Origin: Anaerolineales bacterium
Lineage (GTDB): Bacteria; Chloroflexota; Anaerolineae; Anaerolineales; UBA11579
Assembly (NCBI GenBank): GCA_026129255.1
Contig: JAHCIJ010000002.1
Span: forward strand, 574,234-638,233
DNA: 64,000 nucleotides
Direction of reading: 5' to 3'
This document shows positions 15,828 to 23,623 of this stretch, in pieces (the first letter of the stretch is position 1; each line of letters begins with the position of its first letter). The notes under the pieces are model-generated. The model was not told where the DNA came from. It ran no database searches and saw only the letters and a list, made by a program, of their open reading frames with translations. The translations under genes were made by a program, and so were the position numbers.

Positions 15828-16964
15828 ATGCACACACGCACTCGTTTCGCCCTCAGCGTACTCATCGCCCTCAGCTTGCTCTCGGGTCTGGCCTTTGCGC
15901 CGCCGGCGCAAGAAGAAGGCGTGCAGCTGCGCGTCACCCAGGTGGATACTTCGCAGTTTCCGCGGGTGAGCTTCTTTGTCTCCGTCACCGATAGGGATGG
16001 CAACCCGTACCCGGTGGACCCCAGCCGTCTGCAGATCATGGAGAACGGCCAGCCTATTGCGCTTGACCAGATCGAAGGCTTTGGCGAGGTGGAAGCGTTG
16101 ACCACCTTCCTGGTGATGGATGTATCGGGCAGTATGAACCCCGGCGGCAAGCTGGATGCGGCCAAGGCGGCCGCGCACCAGTTCGTGGAGCGCATGCGTG
16201 CCCAGGACCAGACCGGCCTCATCGCCTTCAACACGCAGGTGCACACCGTGCAAGGTTTGACCGGCGATCAAAGCGCGCTGCATGCTGCCATTGACAGCTT
16301 GCAAGGCAATGATGACACCGCCATGTACAACGCTCTGATGGCCGCGTTGGATGGCCTGGAAGGCGTCTCCGGTCGCAAAGCCATCATTGTGCTCACCGAT
16401 GGCCTGGATAACTCCAGCCAGTACGCCGCCCCTGAGGTGCTGGCCCGCCTGAACGAGGTGGGCGCGTCCATCTCCACAGTCGGACTCGGTACGCCCGGTG
16501 GCGACCGCATGAGCGGTATCGACGAGCCCGGCTTGCAAGACCTGGCCGCGCAAGCGGGCGGCCAGTACGGCTATGCCGAAGACGAAGCTAGCCTGACCAG
16601 CCTGTACCAGCAATATTCGTATGCATTGCAGAGCGAGTACCAGCTCAGCTACATCTCGCCCGCCAGCCTGCGTGACGGCGTCAACCGTTCGCTCAGCGTG
16701 GCGCTGACTCCTACTGGTGCTGTTTCCGAAGGAAACGGTGAATCGAGCTTCGCTCGATACAATCCCGGCGGCCTGGTGCCCGAGGTAGCGCAGCCCGCCG
16801 CCTGGCCGCAGTTCGCCGCCATCGTCGGCGTGCTGGCCTTGCTGGTGGCGCTGCCCATGCTGCTGAGCGCCTTGCGCAGCGGCTCGGCGCAGAATGTTGG
16901 GGCAAGGCCCAGAACGGGACGTACCCCAGCCAAAAAACGGCCACGCATCAAGCTCAAAGATTAA
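15828..16964 (+). CDS. Secreted/membrane-anchored VWA-domain protein
   Basis: 378 residues. An N-terminal signal peptide (residues 1 to about 24, LSVLIALSLLSGLAFA) is followed by a beta-rich segment and a von Willebrand factor A domain with an intact MIDAS (D98-V-S-G-S102, later T and D in VLTDGLDNS). A C-terminal membrane helix lies at about 323-344. It ends with a basic cytosolic tail, KKRPRIKLKD, nearly the same as the last residues of the E2. The VWA domain would lie outside the cell and could bind a ligand or assemble a complex; the tail faces the cytoplasm, where the Ubl enzymes are. Last gene of the operon, followed by a strong terminator. Confidence 0.82.
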   Translation: MHTRTRFALSVLIALSLLSGLAFAPPAQEEGVQLRVTQVDTSQFPRVSFFVSVTDRDGNPYPVDPSRLQIMENGQPIALDQIEGFGEVEALTTFLVMDVSGSMNPGGKLDAAKAAAHQFVERMRAQDQTGLIAFNTQVHTVQGLTGDQSALHAAIDSLQGNDDTAMYNALMAALDGLEGVSGRKAIIVLTDGLDNSSQYAAPEVLARLNEVGASISTVGLGTPGGDRMSGIDEPGLQDLAAQAGGQYGYAEDEASLTSLYQQYSYALQSEYQLSYISPASLRDGVNRSLSVALTPTGAVSEGNGESSFARYNPGGLVPEVAQPAAWPQFAAIVGVLALLVALPMLLSALRSGSAQNVGARPRTGRTPAKKRPRIKLKD

Positions 16965-16972
16965 AGTATTTA

Positions 16973-17002
16973 CCAAAAATGCCCCGTAAGGGGCATTTTT
17001 GG
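16973..17002 (+). terminator. Intrinsic terminator of the ubiquitin-like operon
   Basis: 13-bp perfect stem CCAAAAATGCCCC/GGGGCATTTTTGG with a 4-nt loop, placed 8 bp after the VWA stop. The U-rich 3' arm fits rho-independent termination. Confidence 0.85.
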
Positions 17003-17004
17003 TC

Positions 17005-17034
17005 TTGACTCCTGCCTAAAAACGCGCCTATTAT
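17005..17034 (+). promoter_or_regulatory. Promoter of the DeoR/PTS operon
   Basis: TTGACT (17005-17010), 18-bp spacer, TATTAT (17029-17034). The start of transcription is expected near 17041, a few bases before the ATG at 17047. Confidence 0.55.
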
Positions 17035-17048
17035 GTTCTTACGAACAT
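17033..17048. promoter_or_regulatory. DeoR-family operator overlapping the start codon
   Basis: ATGTTC-TTAC-GAACAT is a perfect inverted repeat. It closely matches the half-sites of the E. coli GlpR operator (TGTTCG/CGAACA), GlpR being a DeoR-family repressor. It overlaps the -10 box and the ATG of the DeoR gene itself, so autorepression is likely. Confidence 0.7.
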
Positions 17049-17856
17049 GAGTGATGTTTATTCAAACACAAGCAGTGGTCTGGATAAGCAGGGACGCCAG
17101 AAAGAGATCCTTGACTTTCTTAAGGCCAACAGCGCCGCCAGCGTGGCTGATCTGTGCGAGCGCTTTCAGGTTTCGGAAATGACCATTCGCCGAGACCTGC
17201 ACGAGCTGGACCGCGTAGGCCTGCTGCGCCGCGTGCACGGCGGTGCCATGCTCGGCGCCAGCCGCAGCTACGAGCCCCCTTACAAGAGCCGCGCTGTGGA
17301 GAACATGGCACAGAAGAAGGCCATCGCCCGCAGGGCGGCGGCCTTTGTTGTGGATGGTGACAGCCTGGCACTGGACAACAGCACCACCACCATCGAGATG
17401 GTGGAATTTCTCACCCCGCGTCTCAACCTCACCATCGTCACGGCCAGCCTCAGTATCGCCATGGCGGTGGCCGAGCAGTTCCACTCCAATTCCGGCTTGC
17501 GCCTCATCGTGACGGGTGGGGTGGTGCGCCCGGGCGAGATGTCGCTGGTGGGCGACTTTGCGCAGAACATGCTGCGCGAGCTGCATGCAGACAAAGCCTT
17601 CATCGGCGTGGGCGCCATTGACATTGCCGAAGGCTTCACTGAATATAACCTGGATGATGCCTTCGTCAAACGTGCCCTGGTGGCCTCGGCCCGCGAGGTG
17701 TACGTATTGGCCGACAGCACCAAGTTTGGGCGCTCTACCTTTGCTTCGGTGGGGGCGCTCGATATTGCCGACGCCATCGTCACAGACACATCCATCCCTG
17801 AAAAAATGGCAGAACAAATACGAGCCCGCGGGATCGAAGTCATCCTTGCGGAATAA
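17047..17856 (+). CDS. DeoR-family transcriptional regulator
   Basis: 269 residues. An N-terminal DeoR winged helix (RQKEILDFLKANSAASVADL, then FQVSEMTIRRDLHELDRVGLLRR, then HGGAM) is joined to a DeoRC sugar-phosphate sensor domain of the isomerase fold (FVVDGDSLALDNSTT, GGVVRPGEMSLVG, GVGAIDIAEGFTEYN, ADSTKFGR). It probably represses the PTS operon downstream and releases on binding a phosphorylated sugar. A GlpR-like palindrome overlaps its start codon. About 100 bp separate it from the IIB gene. Confidence 0.92.
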   Translation: MSDVYSNTSSGLDKQGRQKEILDFLKANSAASVADLCERFQVSEMTIRRDLHELDRVGLLRRVHGGAMLGASRSYEPPYKSRAVENMAQKKAIARRAAAFVVDGDSLALDNSTTTIEMVEFLTPRLNLTIVTASLSIAMAVAEQFHSNSGLRLIVTGGVVRPGEMSLVGDFAQNMLRELHADKAFIGVGAIDIAEGFTEYNLDDAFVKRALVASAREVYVLADSTKFGRSTFASVGALDIADAIVTDTSIPEKMAEQIRARGIEVILAE

Positions 17857-17958
17857 AAGAGCTATAGAAGGAGGAGGTGAACACATCGAGGAGAGCTCCA
17901 TAATGGGTCTGTAACCAATCTTTGCTGCCAACCCAATACGGGTAAAAGGAGTTCAGCT

Positions 17959-18249
17959 ATGAAGAAAGTATGGGTTGTATGCGCCACAGGGATCGCCACC
18001 TCGACGATGATGCGTCTGAAGGTGGAGAGTTTCCTGGAGGAGGAAGGCATCCCCGCCATCGTTAATCAATATCGCGTGACGGAGATCTCGCCAGATCGAG
18101 TGGATACCGATGTGATCGTGGCCACTACGGAAATTCCAAAGGAATTTCACGAGCTGGTCACAGTCATCAATGGCATCTCGCTCATCACTGGTGTTGGGCA
18201 GGAAGAAACGTTGCAGGACCTCGCTACCGTTCTTAGGAAACAGGAATAA
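17959..18249 (+). CDS. PTS system IIB component, galactitol/Sgc type
   Basis: 96-residue phosphocarrier with the lactate/galactitol-class IIB P-loop-like site VVCATGIATSTMM; Cys8 is the phosphorylated residue. It passes phosphate from IIA to the sugar during uptake through IIC. It is preceded by AAAGGAG at good distance and followed 15 bp later by IIC. The operon order IIB-IIC-SgcQ-SgcE-IIA recalls the E. coli sgc cluster. The substrate is not known for that cluster either. Confidence 0.88.
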   Translation: MKKVWVVCATGIATSTMMRLKVESFLEEEGIPAIVNQYRVTEISPDRVDTDVIVATTEIPKEFHELVTVINGISLITGVGQEETLQDLATVLRKQE

Positions 18250-18264
18250 CAAAGGAGAAGTAAC

Positions 18265-19617
18265 GTGGAAGGTTTTCTTACCTCAATCGGTGATTTCCTA
18301 AATACTCTTGGCCCATTGATCGTGCTCCCGGTGGTGATCGCCATCCTGGGCATGGTGCTGGGCCAGAAGTGGGATAGCGCCGTACGTAGTGGTCTTATGA
18401 CCGCCGTCGCCTTCGTGGGTATCTTTCTCACGGTGGGCTTGCTGGGCGAGACCGTCAGTGTGATCGGTGAAGCCTTTGCGCAAAACACAGGCACCGGCCT
18501 GGACGTGATCGATATCGGGTGGCCGGCGGCTTCGGCTTTGGCGTTCGGGACGCCAGTCGGCAACCTCATCATCCCCCTGGGCATTGTGCTCAACCTGATC
18601 CTGCTGGCACTGGGCCTCACCCAGACCCTGGATGTGGACATCTGGAACTTCTGGCACATGGCTTTCGTGGGCGCTATCGTCCACTATGTGACCGGCAGCT
18701 TCGCCCTGGCGCTGTACGCGGCCGCCTTCTCATTGGTGGTGGCGCTGTTCCTGGCAGACTGGTCTGCACCCTTGGTGCAGAAGCACTTCAAGATCCCTGG
18801 CATCTCCATCCCACACCTGCAGTCAGCCAGCTACATGCTCCTGGCGGCTCCCTTCGCTTCGCTGATCAACCGCATCCCCGTCCTCAAGAACATGAAGGTC
18901 GATCCGGATGCCATCCGCAAACGCCTGGGGCTCATCGGTGAGCCGATGGTGCTGGGCTTCATCATCGGCGCGCTGCTGGCCTTCTTCGCTGGCCAGTCGC
19001 TGACCGATGTGATCCTCACCGCGGTCAACATCGCCGCCGTGATGCTGCTGATCCCGCGCATGGTGGCCATCCTCGTGGAAGCCCTCACCCCCGTGGCAGA
19101 GGCGGCTCGCAAGTTCATGGCCAAGCGCTTCGGCAAGCGTGAGCTCTACATCGGTATGGACTCGGCCATCCTGGCGGGCAACCCCACCGTGATCGCCGCT
19201 GGTTTGCTGTTGGTGCCGGTGGAGATCCTGCTGGCGTTGGCGCTTTCCCCGCTGGGTAACCGCACCCTGCCGTTCATCGACCTGGCGGATGGCGTCTTCG
19301 TAGCCGCGCTGCTGGCTCCCTTGGTGGCGGGTGATGTGATCCTCACCACGCTGTTGGGCGCCATCGTCATGGGCATCGGCCTCATCTTCACCACGCTGTT
19401 GGCCCCGGCTGTCACCCAGCTGGTCAACAGCAGCGCGGCCGGGCTGGACATCCCGTCTGGCTTTGGCGCCTACACGGTGATGAGCGATGGCGCTATGCCT
19501 GTCTCGTACGGTTTGTACTACCTGTTCCAAACCCCTGCGGCCATTGCCGTCGTCGTCAGTTTGTTGTTGCTAGGCGGCCTGTACTGGCTCAAGCGTAAGT
19601 ACCCGCTGGGCGGATAA
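18265..19617 (+). CDS. PTS system IIC component, galactitol/Sgc type
   Basis: 450-residue permease with about ten to twelve membrane helices, the usual length for GatC-like IIC. Conserved stretches include AFGTPVGNLIIPLGIVLNL and YIGMDSAILAGNPTVIAAG, which fit the galactitol IIC family; the polar loop motifs form the sugar site. It starts with GTG at 18265 after AAAGGAG. Long intercistronic hairpin follows it. Substrate prediction beyond a hexitol, pentose or related sugar would be guesswork. Confidence 0.9.
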   Translation: MEGFLTSIGDFLNTLGPLIVLPVVIAILGMVLGQKWDSAVRSGLMTAVAFVGIFLTVGLLGETVSVIGEAFAQNTGTGLDVIDIGWPAASALAFGTPVGNLIIPLGIVLNLILLALGLTQTLDVDIWNFWHMAFVGAIVHYVTGSFALALYAAAFSLVVALFLADWSAPLVQKHFKIPGISIPHLQSASYMLLAAPFASLINRIPVLKNMKVDPDAIRKRLGLIGEPMVLGFIIGALLAFFAGQSLTDVILTAVNIAAVMLLIPRMVAILVEALTPVAEAARKFMAKRFGKRELYIGMDSAILAGNPTVIAAGLLLVPVEILLALALSPLGNRTLPFIDLADGVFVAALLAPLVAGDVILTTLLGAIVMGIGLIFTTLLAPAVTQLVNSSAAGLDIPSGFGAYTVMSDGAMPVSYGLYYLFQTPAAIAVVVSLLLLGGLYWLKRKYPLGG

Positions 19618-19641
19618 CCCCGGCTGTACTAAAGCATCCCT

Positions 19642-19677
19642 TACCGGCGGGAGCGGTTCCCCTCGCTCCCGCCGGTA
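19642..19677 (+). other. Intercistronic hairpin between IIC and SgcQ genes
   Basis: 14-bp perfect stem (arms TACCGGCGGGAGCG and complement) with an 8-nt loop and no U-tract. More likely an RNA-stability or partial attenuation element than a full terminator, since five operon genes follow. Confidence 0.55.
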
Positions 19678-19722
19678 GGGCGCTACCTTGCAATCATTGC
19701 TTTTCATGAGGATGAAACAGAA

Positions 19723-20529
19723 ATGAGTTGGATCGTCGATCTCTTCAAAACCACCAAGCCGGTCATTGCCATGGTGCACATGCCGCCGCTGCCAGGCGAC
19801 CCCGGCTACGATGCTGAGAAGGGGATGGCGCACATTGTGGAGCACGTGCGCGCAGACTTGGATGCGTTGCAATCGGGCGGCGTGGATGCCGTCATGTTCT
19901 CCAATGAGGCCAGCCTGCCGTATCTGACCGATGTGGAGCAAATTACCGTAGCCTGCATGGCGCGCGTGATCGGCGAGCTGCGCCACCAGGTGCGCGTGCC
20001 GTTTGGCGTCAACGTCTTGTGGGATCCGTATGCCTCCCTGGACCTGGCCAAGGCGGTGGACGCCTCCTTCATCCGTGAGATCTTCACCGGCGTGTACGCC
20101 AGCGATTTTGGCCTGTGGAACACGAATGCCGGCAAGATCGTGCGCCACCAACACGCCATCGGCGCCGGGAACGTGCGCCTGCTCTTCAACATCGTGCCCG
20201 AGTCGGCTGTGTATCTTGGCGGCCGCCCACTGGTGGAAGTGGCGCGTTCCACCGCCTTCAACGCCCGCCCAGATGCACTGTGCGTCTCCGGCCTCACTGC
20301 TGGCAAGGAAACCTCGCAGCAGGCGCTGGAAGAAGTCAAGGCCGCTGTGGGCGATGTCCCCGTGTTTGCCAACACCGGCGTGCGTATATCTAATGTAGAT
20401 CAGCAGCTGGCCGTGGCGGATGGCGTTGTGGTCGGTACTACCTTCAAGCGCGATAACCATATCTGGAACCCGGTAGACCCCCAGCGCGTCGAAGAGTTTA
20501 TGGCCGTCGTGCGCAAGATCCGCGGCTAA
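19723..20529 (+). CDS. sgcQ: BtpA/SgcQ family protein
   Basis: 268-residue TIM-barrel-like protein of the BtpA/SgcQ family: AMVHMPPLPGDPGY near the N-terminus, GVDAVMFSNEASLPY, PFGVNVLWDP, then VFANTGVRISNV and DGVVVGTTFKRDN at the phosphate-binding end. SgcQ members occur next to sugar PTS genes and are assumed to act on a sugar phosphate; no reaction has been firmly assigned. In this operon it precedes an epimerase gene by 9 bp. Confidence 0.88.
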   Translation: MSWIVDLFKTTKPVIAMVHMPPLPGDPGYDAEKGMAHIVEHVRADLDALQSGGVDAVMFSNEASLPYLTDVEQITVACMARVIGELRHQVRVPFGVNVLWDPYASLDLAKAVDASFIREIFTGVYASDFGLWNTNAGKIVRHQHAIGAGNVRLLFNIVPESAVYLGGRPLVEVARSTAFNARPDALCVSGLTAGKETSQQALEEVKAAVGDVPVFANTGVRISNVDQQLAVADGVVVGTTFKRDNHIWNPVDPQRVEEFMAVVRKIRG

Positions 20530-20538
20530 AGCGCGCAC

Positions 20539-21204
20539 ATGAACGCCAGCCAGCAATTGCTCCCATCGGTTGTGTCGGCGCCGCTGCTGGATATGCAGGC
20601 GGCGCTGGCCGCGTTGCACGCGGCTGGCATCCAAACCCTGCATGTGGATGTGGAAGACGGCCACTTTGTGCCGGTGATGAACCTGGGCACACGCCTGATC
20701 AATCATCTGCGCGCCGATGGCCGCTTTACGCTGGATGTGCACCTGATGGTGTCCAACCCGGAGGTCGTCATCCCCTGGGCCGTCGAAGCTGGCGCGCATG
20801 CGCTCAGCTTCCACTACGAAGCCAGCGCCTACCCACGCAGGCACCTGCAAATGATCCGCCAGCACGGCCTGTTGGCCGGGCTGGCTTTTAACCCCAAGAC
20901 GCCGCTGCCCGCCCTGGACTATTTGCAAGACTGCCTGGACTTTATTATTGTGCTCACTACCGAGCCTGAAGAGCCGGGGTTCCCCTTCCTGCCACAGGTG
21001 CTCGAGAAAGTGCGCCAGGCGCGCCAATGGGCCGCGCAGCACGCCTCCGGCCTGCACATCGTCGCCGATGGCGGCGTTGATGCCAGCAACATCGCCGACG
21101 TACTGCGCGCTGGCGCCGACCGGGTAGTGGCCGGGCGGGCCGTATTTGACGGCGGGCACATTGCCGATAACATCGCAGCACTACAGAAAGCAGCCCACGC
21201 ATGA
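20539..21204 (+). CDS. sgcE: Ribulose-phosphate 3-epimerase family protein (SgcE-like)
   Basis: 221-residue TIM barrel of the Rpe/SgcE family. Start-of-barrel PSVVSAPLLDM, metal-site VDVEDGHFVP and HLMVSNPE, then VADGGVDASNI near the end are all recognisable. The canonical MSV-x-PGF-GGQ loop of housekeeping Rpe is replaced by LTTEPEEPGFPF, as expected for a divergent, substrate-shifted paralogue. It likely epimerises the imported sugar phosphate. Its stop overlaps the IIA start by 4 bp. Confidence 0.85.
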   Translation: MNASQQLLPSVVSAPLLDMQAALAALHAAGIQTLHVDVEDGHFVPVMNLGTRLINHLRADGRFTLDVHLMVSNPEVVIPWAVEAGAHALSFHYEASAYPRRHLQMIRQHGLLAGLAFNPKTPLPALDYLQDCLDFIIVLTTEPEEPGFPFLPQVLEKVRQARQWAAQHASGLHIVADGGVDASNIADVLRAGADRVVAGRAVFDGGHIADNIAALQKAAHA

Positions 21205-21677
21205 GTATTTTTGATCTTTTATCGCAAGACGATATTTATCTGAACTTGGAAGCCAGTACAGCCGAAGATATTATTCGCCTGCTGGGCGATGGCCTGCACG
21301 CAGCAGGCAAAGTGAAAGACGGCTTCGTACAGGCCACCCTGGAGCGTGAGCACAATACGCCCACTGGGCTGCCGCTGGGCGGCGCCTACAACGCGGCCCT
21401 GCCGCATGTCGACCTTGAGTATGTGCAGACCTCGGCGCTGGCGCTGGCTACCCTGGCGCAGCCGGTCGCCTTCCGCAATATGGTCAATAAAGAAGAAGAG
21501 GTGCCGGTGCGTCTAGTGGTGATGCTGGCCCTCAGTGACCCGAAATCGCAAATTGAAGCCCTCGGCCAGATCGCCGTGCTGCTGCAAAACCCGCTCATCG
21601 TGGAGCGCCTCGTGACCGCAGAAAGCAAAGCCAGCGTGATCGCCACCCTGACCCTGGTGGACGGAGTGGCTAAGTGA
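21201..21677 (+). CDS. PTS system IIA component, fructose/galactitol type
   Basis: 158-residue phosphocarrier of the PTS_EIIA_2 fold. Phospho-His is predicted at H69 (A-A-L-P-H-V-D). Supporting segments are TPTGLPLGGAYNAALPH and PVRLVVMLALSDP. It accepts phosphate from HPr and gives it to IIB. It overlaps both neighbours by 4 bp, so its translation is coupled to SgcE and to the small protein that follows. Confidence 0.9.
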   Translation: MSIFDLLSQDDIYLNLEASTAEDIIRLLGDGLHAAGKVKDGFVQATLEREHNTPTGLPLGGAYNAALPHVDLEYVQTSALALATLAQPVAFRNMVNKEEEVPVRLVVMLALSDPKSQIEALGQIAVLLQNPLIVERLVTAESKASVIATLTLVDGVAK

Positions 21678-22075
21678 GCCAGTGGCTGCTGACCCTCAGC
21701 GGCGAATGGGGGCCGCAACTATTGGCCTGGTACCAGGCCAATAGTTGGGTCAACTTGCTGTTTGTGGCCTATGGTCTGGTGCTGCTGCTGGCCTGGCGCA
21801 ATTACGACCACATTCAAGAGCAAGCCATAGCCGTCTTTCTGGCCGCCGCCAAACCTGCCGACGAACCTGGTGGCCTGCCGGTGCTGCCTGAGAGCATCAC
21901 GCTGGAGTGGCCGCAGGCGGTGGCGGGTTTGCGCTTTCCGCTGCTGGCGCGGCGCGGCAATTTTGGCTTGTATCGCTGCACTGCTGATAACGCCGAGCGC
22001 CTGTTGCACATGCGCCTGACGCGTATGGCCGCCGAGCGCAAGCTGGAGCGGCAACAAAAAAGGAAGCAGCTGTGA
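21674..22075 (+). CDS. Small membrane-anchored protein of unknown function in the PTS operon
   Basis: 133 residues, GTG start overlapping the IIA stop (GTGA). One membrane helix (about 23-41, WVNLLFVAYGLVLLLAW), a cytosolic middle part, and a C-terminus rich in Arg/Lys/Gln likely to form a coiled helix (RMAAERKLERQQKRKQL). No family recognised. Its position between IIA and HPr, with 4-bp overlaps on both sides, says it is part of the sugar uptake system. A membrane tether for the soluble PTS proteins is one possibility. Confidence 0.7.
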   Translation: MSQWLLTLSGEWGPQLLAWYQANSWVNLLFVAYGLVLLLAWRNYDHIQEQAIAVFLAAAKPADEPGGLPVLPESITLEWPQAVAGLRFPLLARRGNFGLYRCTADNAERLLHMRLTRMAAERKLERQQKRKQL

Positions 22076-22344
22076 TCACGTTCGAGGCCACCATCATGAA
22101 TGAGGTTGGGCTGCATGCCCGCCCGGCGGCGCAATTTGTGCAGCACGCCGCCAAGTTCAAGGCGGATATTCAGATCCGTAAGCTTGAGGATGAAGCCAAG
22201 TGGGTCAATGCCAAAAGCATTCTCAGCGTACTCACACTGGGAGCGGGCAAAGGCCAGCAGATAGAGATCCAAATCAGTGGGGAAGACGAGGCCGAGGCCG
22301 CCGAGAACCTGTGCCAACTTATCGAGAGCGACTTTGCAGCTTAA
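22072..22344 (+). CDS. HPr-like phosphocarrier protein
   Basis: 90-residue HPr fold protein with the active-site His at H15 (V-G-L-H-A-R-P-A-A). A Ser49 in N-A-K-S-I-L corresponds to the regulatory Ser46 of Gram-positive HPr, followed by LTLGAGKGQQIEI. GTG start overlaps the upstream stop. It should carry phosphate from enzyme I to IIA; no enzyme I gene lies in this window. Its stop overlaps the stop of the convergent membrane-protein gene (TTAA). Confidence 0.92.
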   Translation: MITFEATIMNEVGLHARPAAQFVQHAAKFKADIQIRKLEDEAKWVNAKSILSVLTLGAGKGQQIEIQISGEDEAEAAENLCQLIESDFAA

Positions 22345-23513
22345 CGCCGCGCGGGGCGCGGCGGCATCACTAGCGCCCCCAAGGCGAACAGAAACGCCCC
22401 GATCATCTCAAAGGTCTCTTCCGTCCAGATTGCCCAATAGTTGATCTCATAGTTGGGTGTATAGAGCATCTCGTCAAGCGGCAAATAGTTTTGGTCGATC
22501 AACTGGGCAATGAAGATGATCACCAACGCAACCCCCACATACATGAGGATGGGATGGCTTTTGATCGTCTGCCAGCCCTCGCGCACCAACGTAACCACGG
22601 GCGTGCGCAGGTGGCCGCGCCATAGCATTACGGCCAGCCACAGCCACAACGCCTGCGCCATCAACCACACCACTGTAGCAGCTACGCGCGTCAGCCGCAC
22701 CAACTCGTCGGGCAAAAACGTGAAGCTCGCCTGCACATGGAAGATAAACCCGGCCAGCACAACCAGCGCCAGGCTGAGGGTGATCGCCGTCGGATGGCGG
22801 GCGAGAACTGCCTCCAGCCGGGCAAGCAGGCGCCGCCAGGTGTCAGGGCGCCTGAAGCTCAGCCATAGCAGCAGCCCGGGGTAGAGCAGAGCGGCTGCTA
22901 TGGCAGCCAGGCGGGCCGGGGAAAGCCCAAACAGCAGGGCGTTCTTGGGGTCGGCAGGTAGCCAGAGCAAAAAGCCCACCACCAGCAGGCTGGTGGTGGC
23001 GCTGGCTACCCCCAGCAGGGTAAGGAGGCGTGTCTGCCAGCGAGCTTCGCTGGCACCCTGCAGCCCTTGGCGCGCCAAGTACCATAGCACCAACCCACCC
23101 AGCAGCAAGGCTAGGTCAATACGCAAAAAGGTGATGGGGTTCCAGCCCGTTTGCAGCAGCCATTCCTCCAGCACCCCACGCGCGAAACCGATCGAGCTGT
23201 GTACATCACGCATGTAGAAGTTGTAGCGTTCAATGTAGATGGGTTGGAAACCCAACAGTTCTACCCCATAGGCAATCTCGTCCAAGAAGATGAACACGCA
23301 CAGGCCTAACACCAGCCAATAGAGCCAACGCATCGGCTGGGCGCCCATACGGACGCAGCCCGCCAGCAGCATCAGGATGGCGATGAAATACACCTGAGGG
23401 CCGAATTCCTCTGGATCGGGCATATCTTTGCGGAATTGAGAGAACACGGCGAATATCGCCACTGTCACCAGGACAGCGATTAGCAGATGTTGCCACCACG
23501 AGAATTTGCGCAT
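22341..23513 (-). CDS. Polytopic membrane protein of unknown function
   Basis: 390 residues with about nine to ten predicted membrane helices, spaced through the whole protein. Between helices 3 and 4 lies an extracytoplasmic loop with YIERYNFYMRDVHSSIGFARG. A conserved-looking LDEIAYGVELLGFQ segment precedes it. I recognise no family. I chose the ATG at 23513 (MRKFSWWQHLL) over an ATG 18 codons earlier because the first helix then begins near the N-terminus, as is usual. It is convergent with the PTS operon and divergent from the thiol peroxidase gene. Confidence 0.65.
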   Translation of the reverse strand: MRKFSWWQHLLIAVLVTVAIFAVFSQFRKDMPDPEEFGPQVYFIAILMLLAGCVRMGAQPMRWLYWLVLGLCVFIFLDEIAYGVELLGFQPIYIERYNFYMRDVHSSIGFARGVLEEWLLQTGWNPITFLRIDLALLLGGLVLWYLARQGLQGASEARWQTRLLTLLGVASATTSLLVVGFLLWLPADPKNALLFGLSPARLAAIAAALLYPGLLLWLSFRRPDTWRRLLARLEAVLARHPTAITLSLALVVLAGFIFHVQASFTFLPDELVRLTRVAATVVWLMAQALWLWLAVMLWRGHLRTPVVTLVREGWQTIKSHPILMYVGVALVIIFIAQLIDQNYLPLDEMLYTPNYEINYWAIWTEETFEMIGAFLFALGALVMPPRPARR

Positions 23514-23623
23514 CGCGTGCAATTCTACTGCCGAAAATCGGGCCTGGTACAGGTAAAATATGTGCACAGGTCAGCGTCTAGATAGCAGCATATTGAAGAC
23601 CTGATGTATAGGATAGGAGAAAG

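Noticed and set aside
15810..16976. 388-codon open frame antisense to the VWA gene
   Set aside because: Runs into the terminator and mirrors a gene with signal peptide, MIDAS and membrane helix.
19570..21159. 529-codon open frame antisense to sgcQ-sgcE
   Set aside because: Spans two clear plus-strand genes and the hairpin between IIC and SgcQ; no motif of its own.
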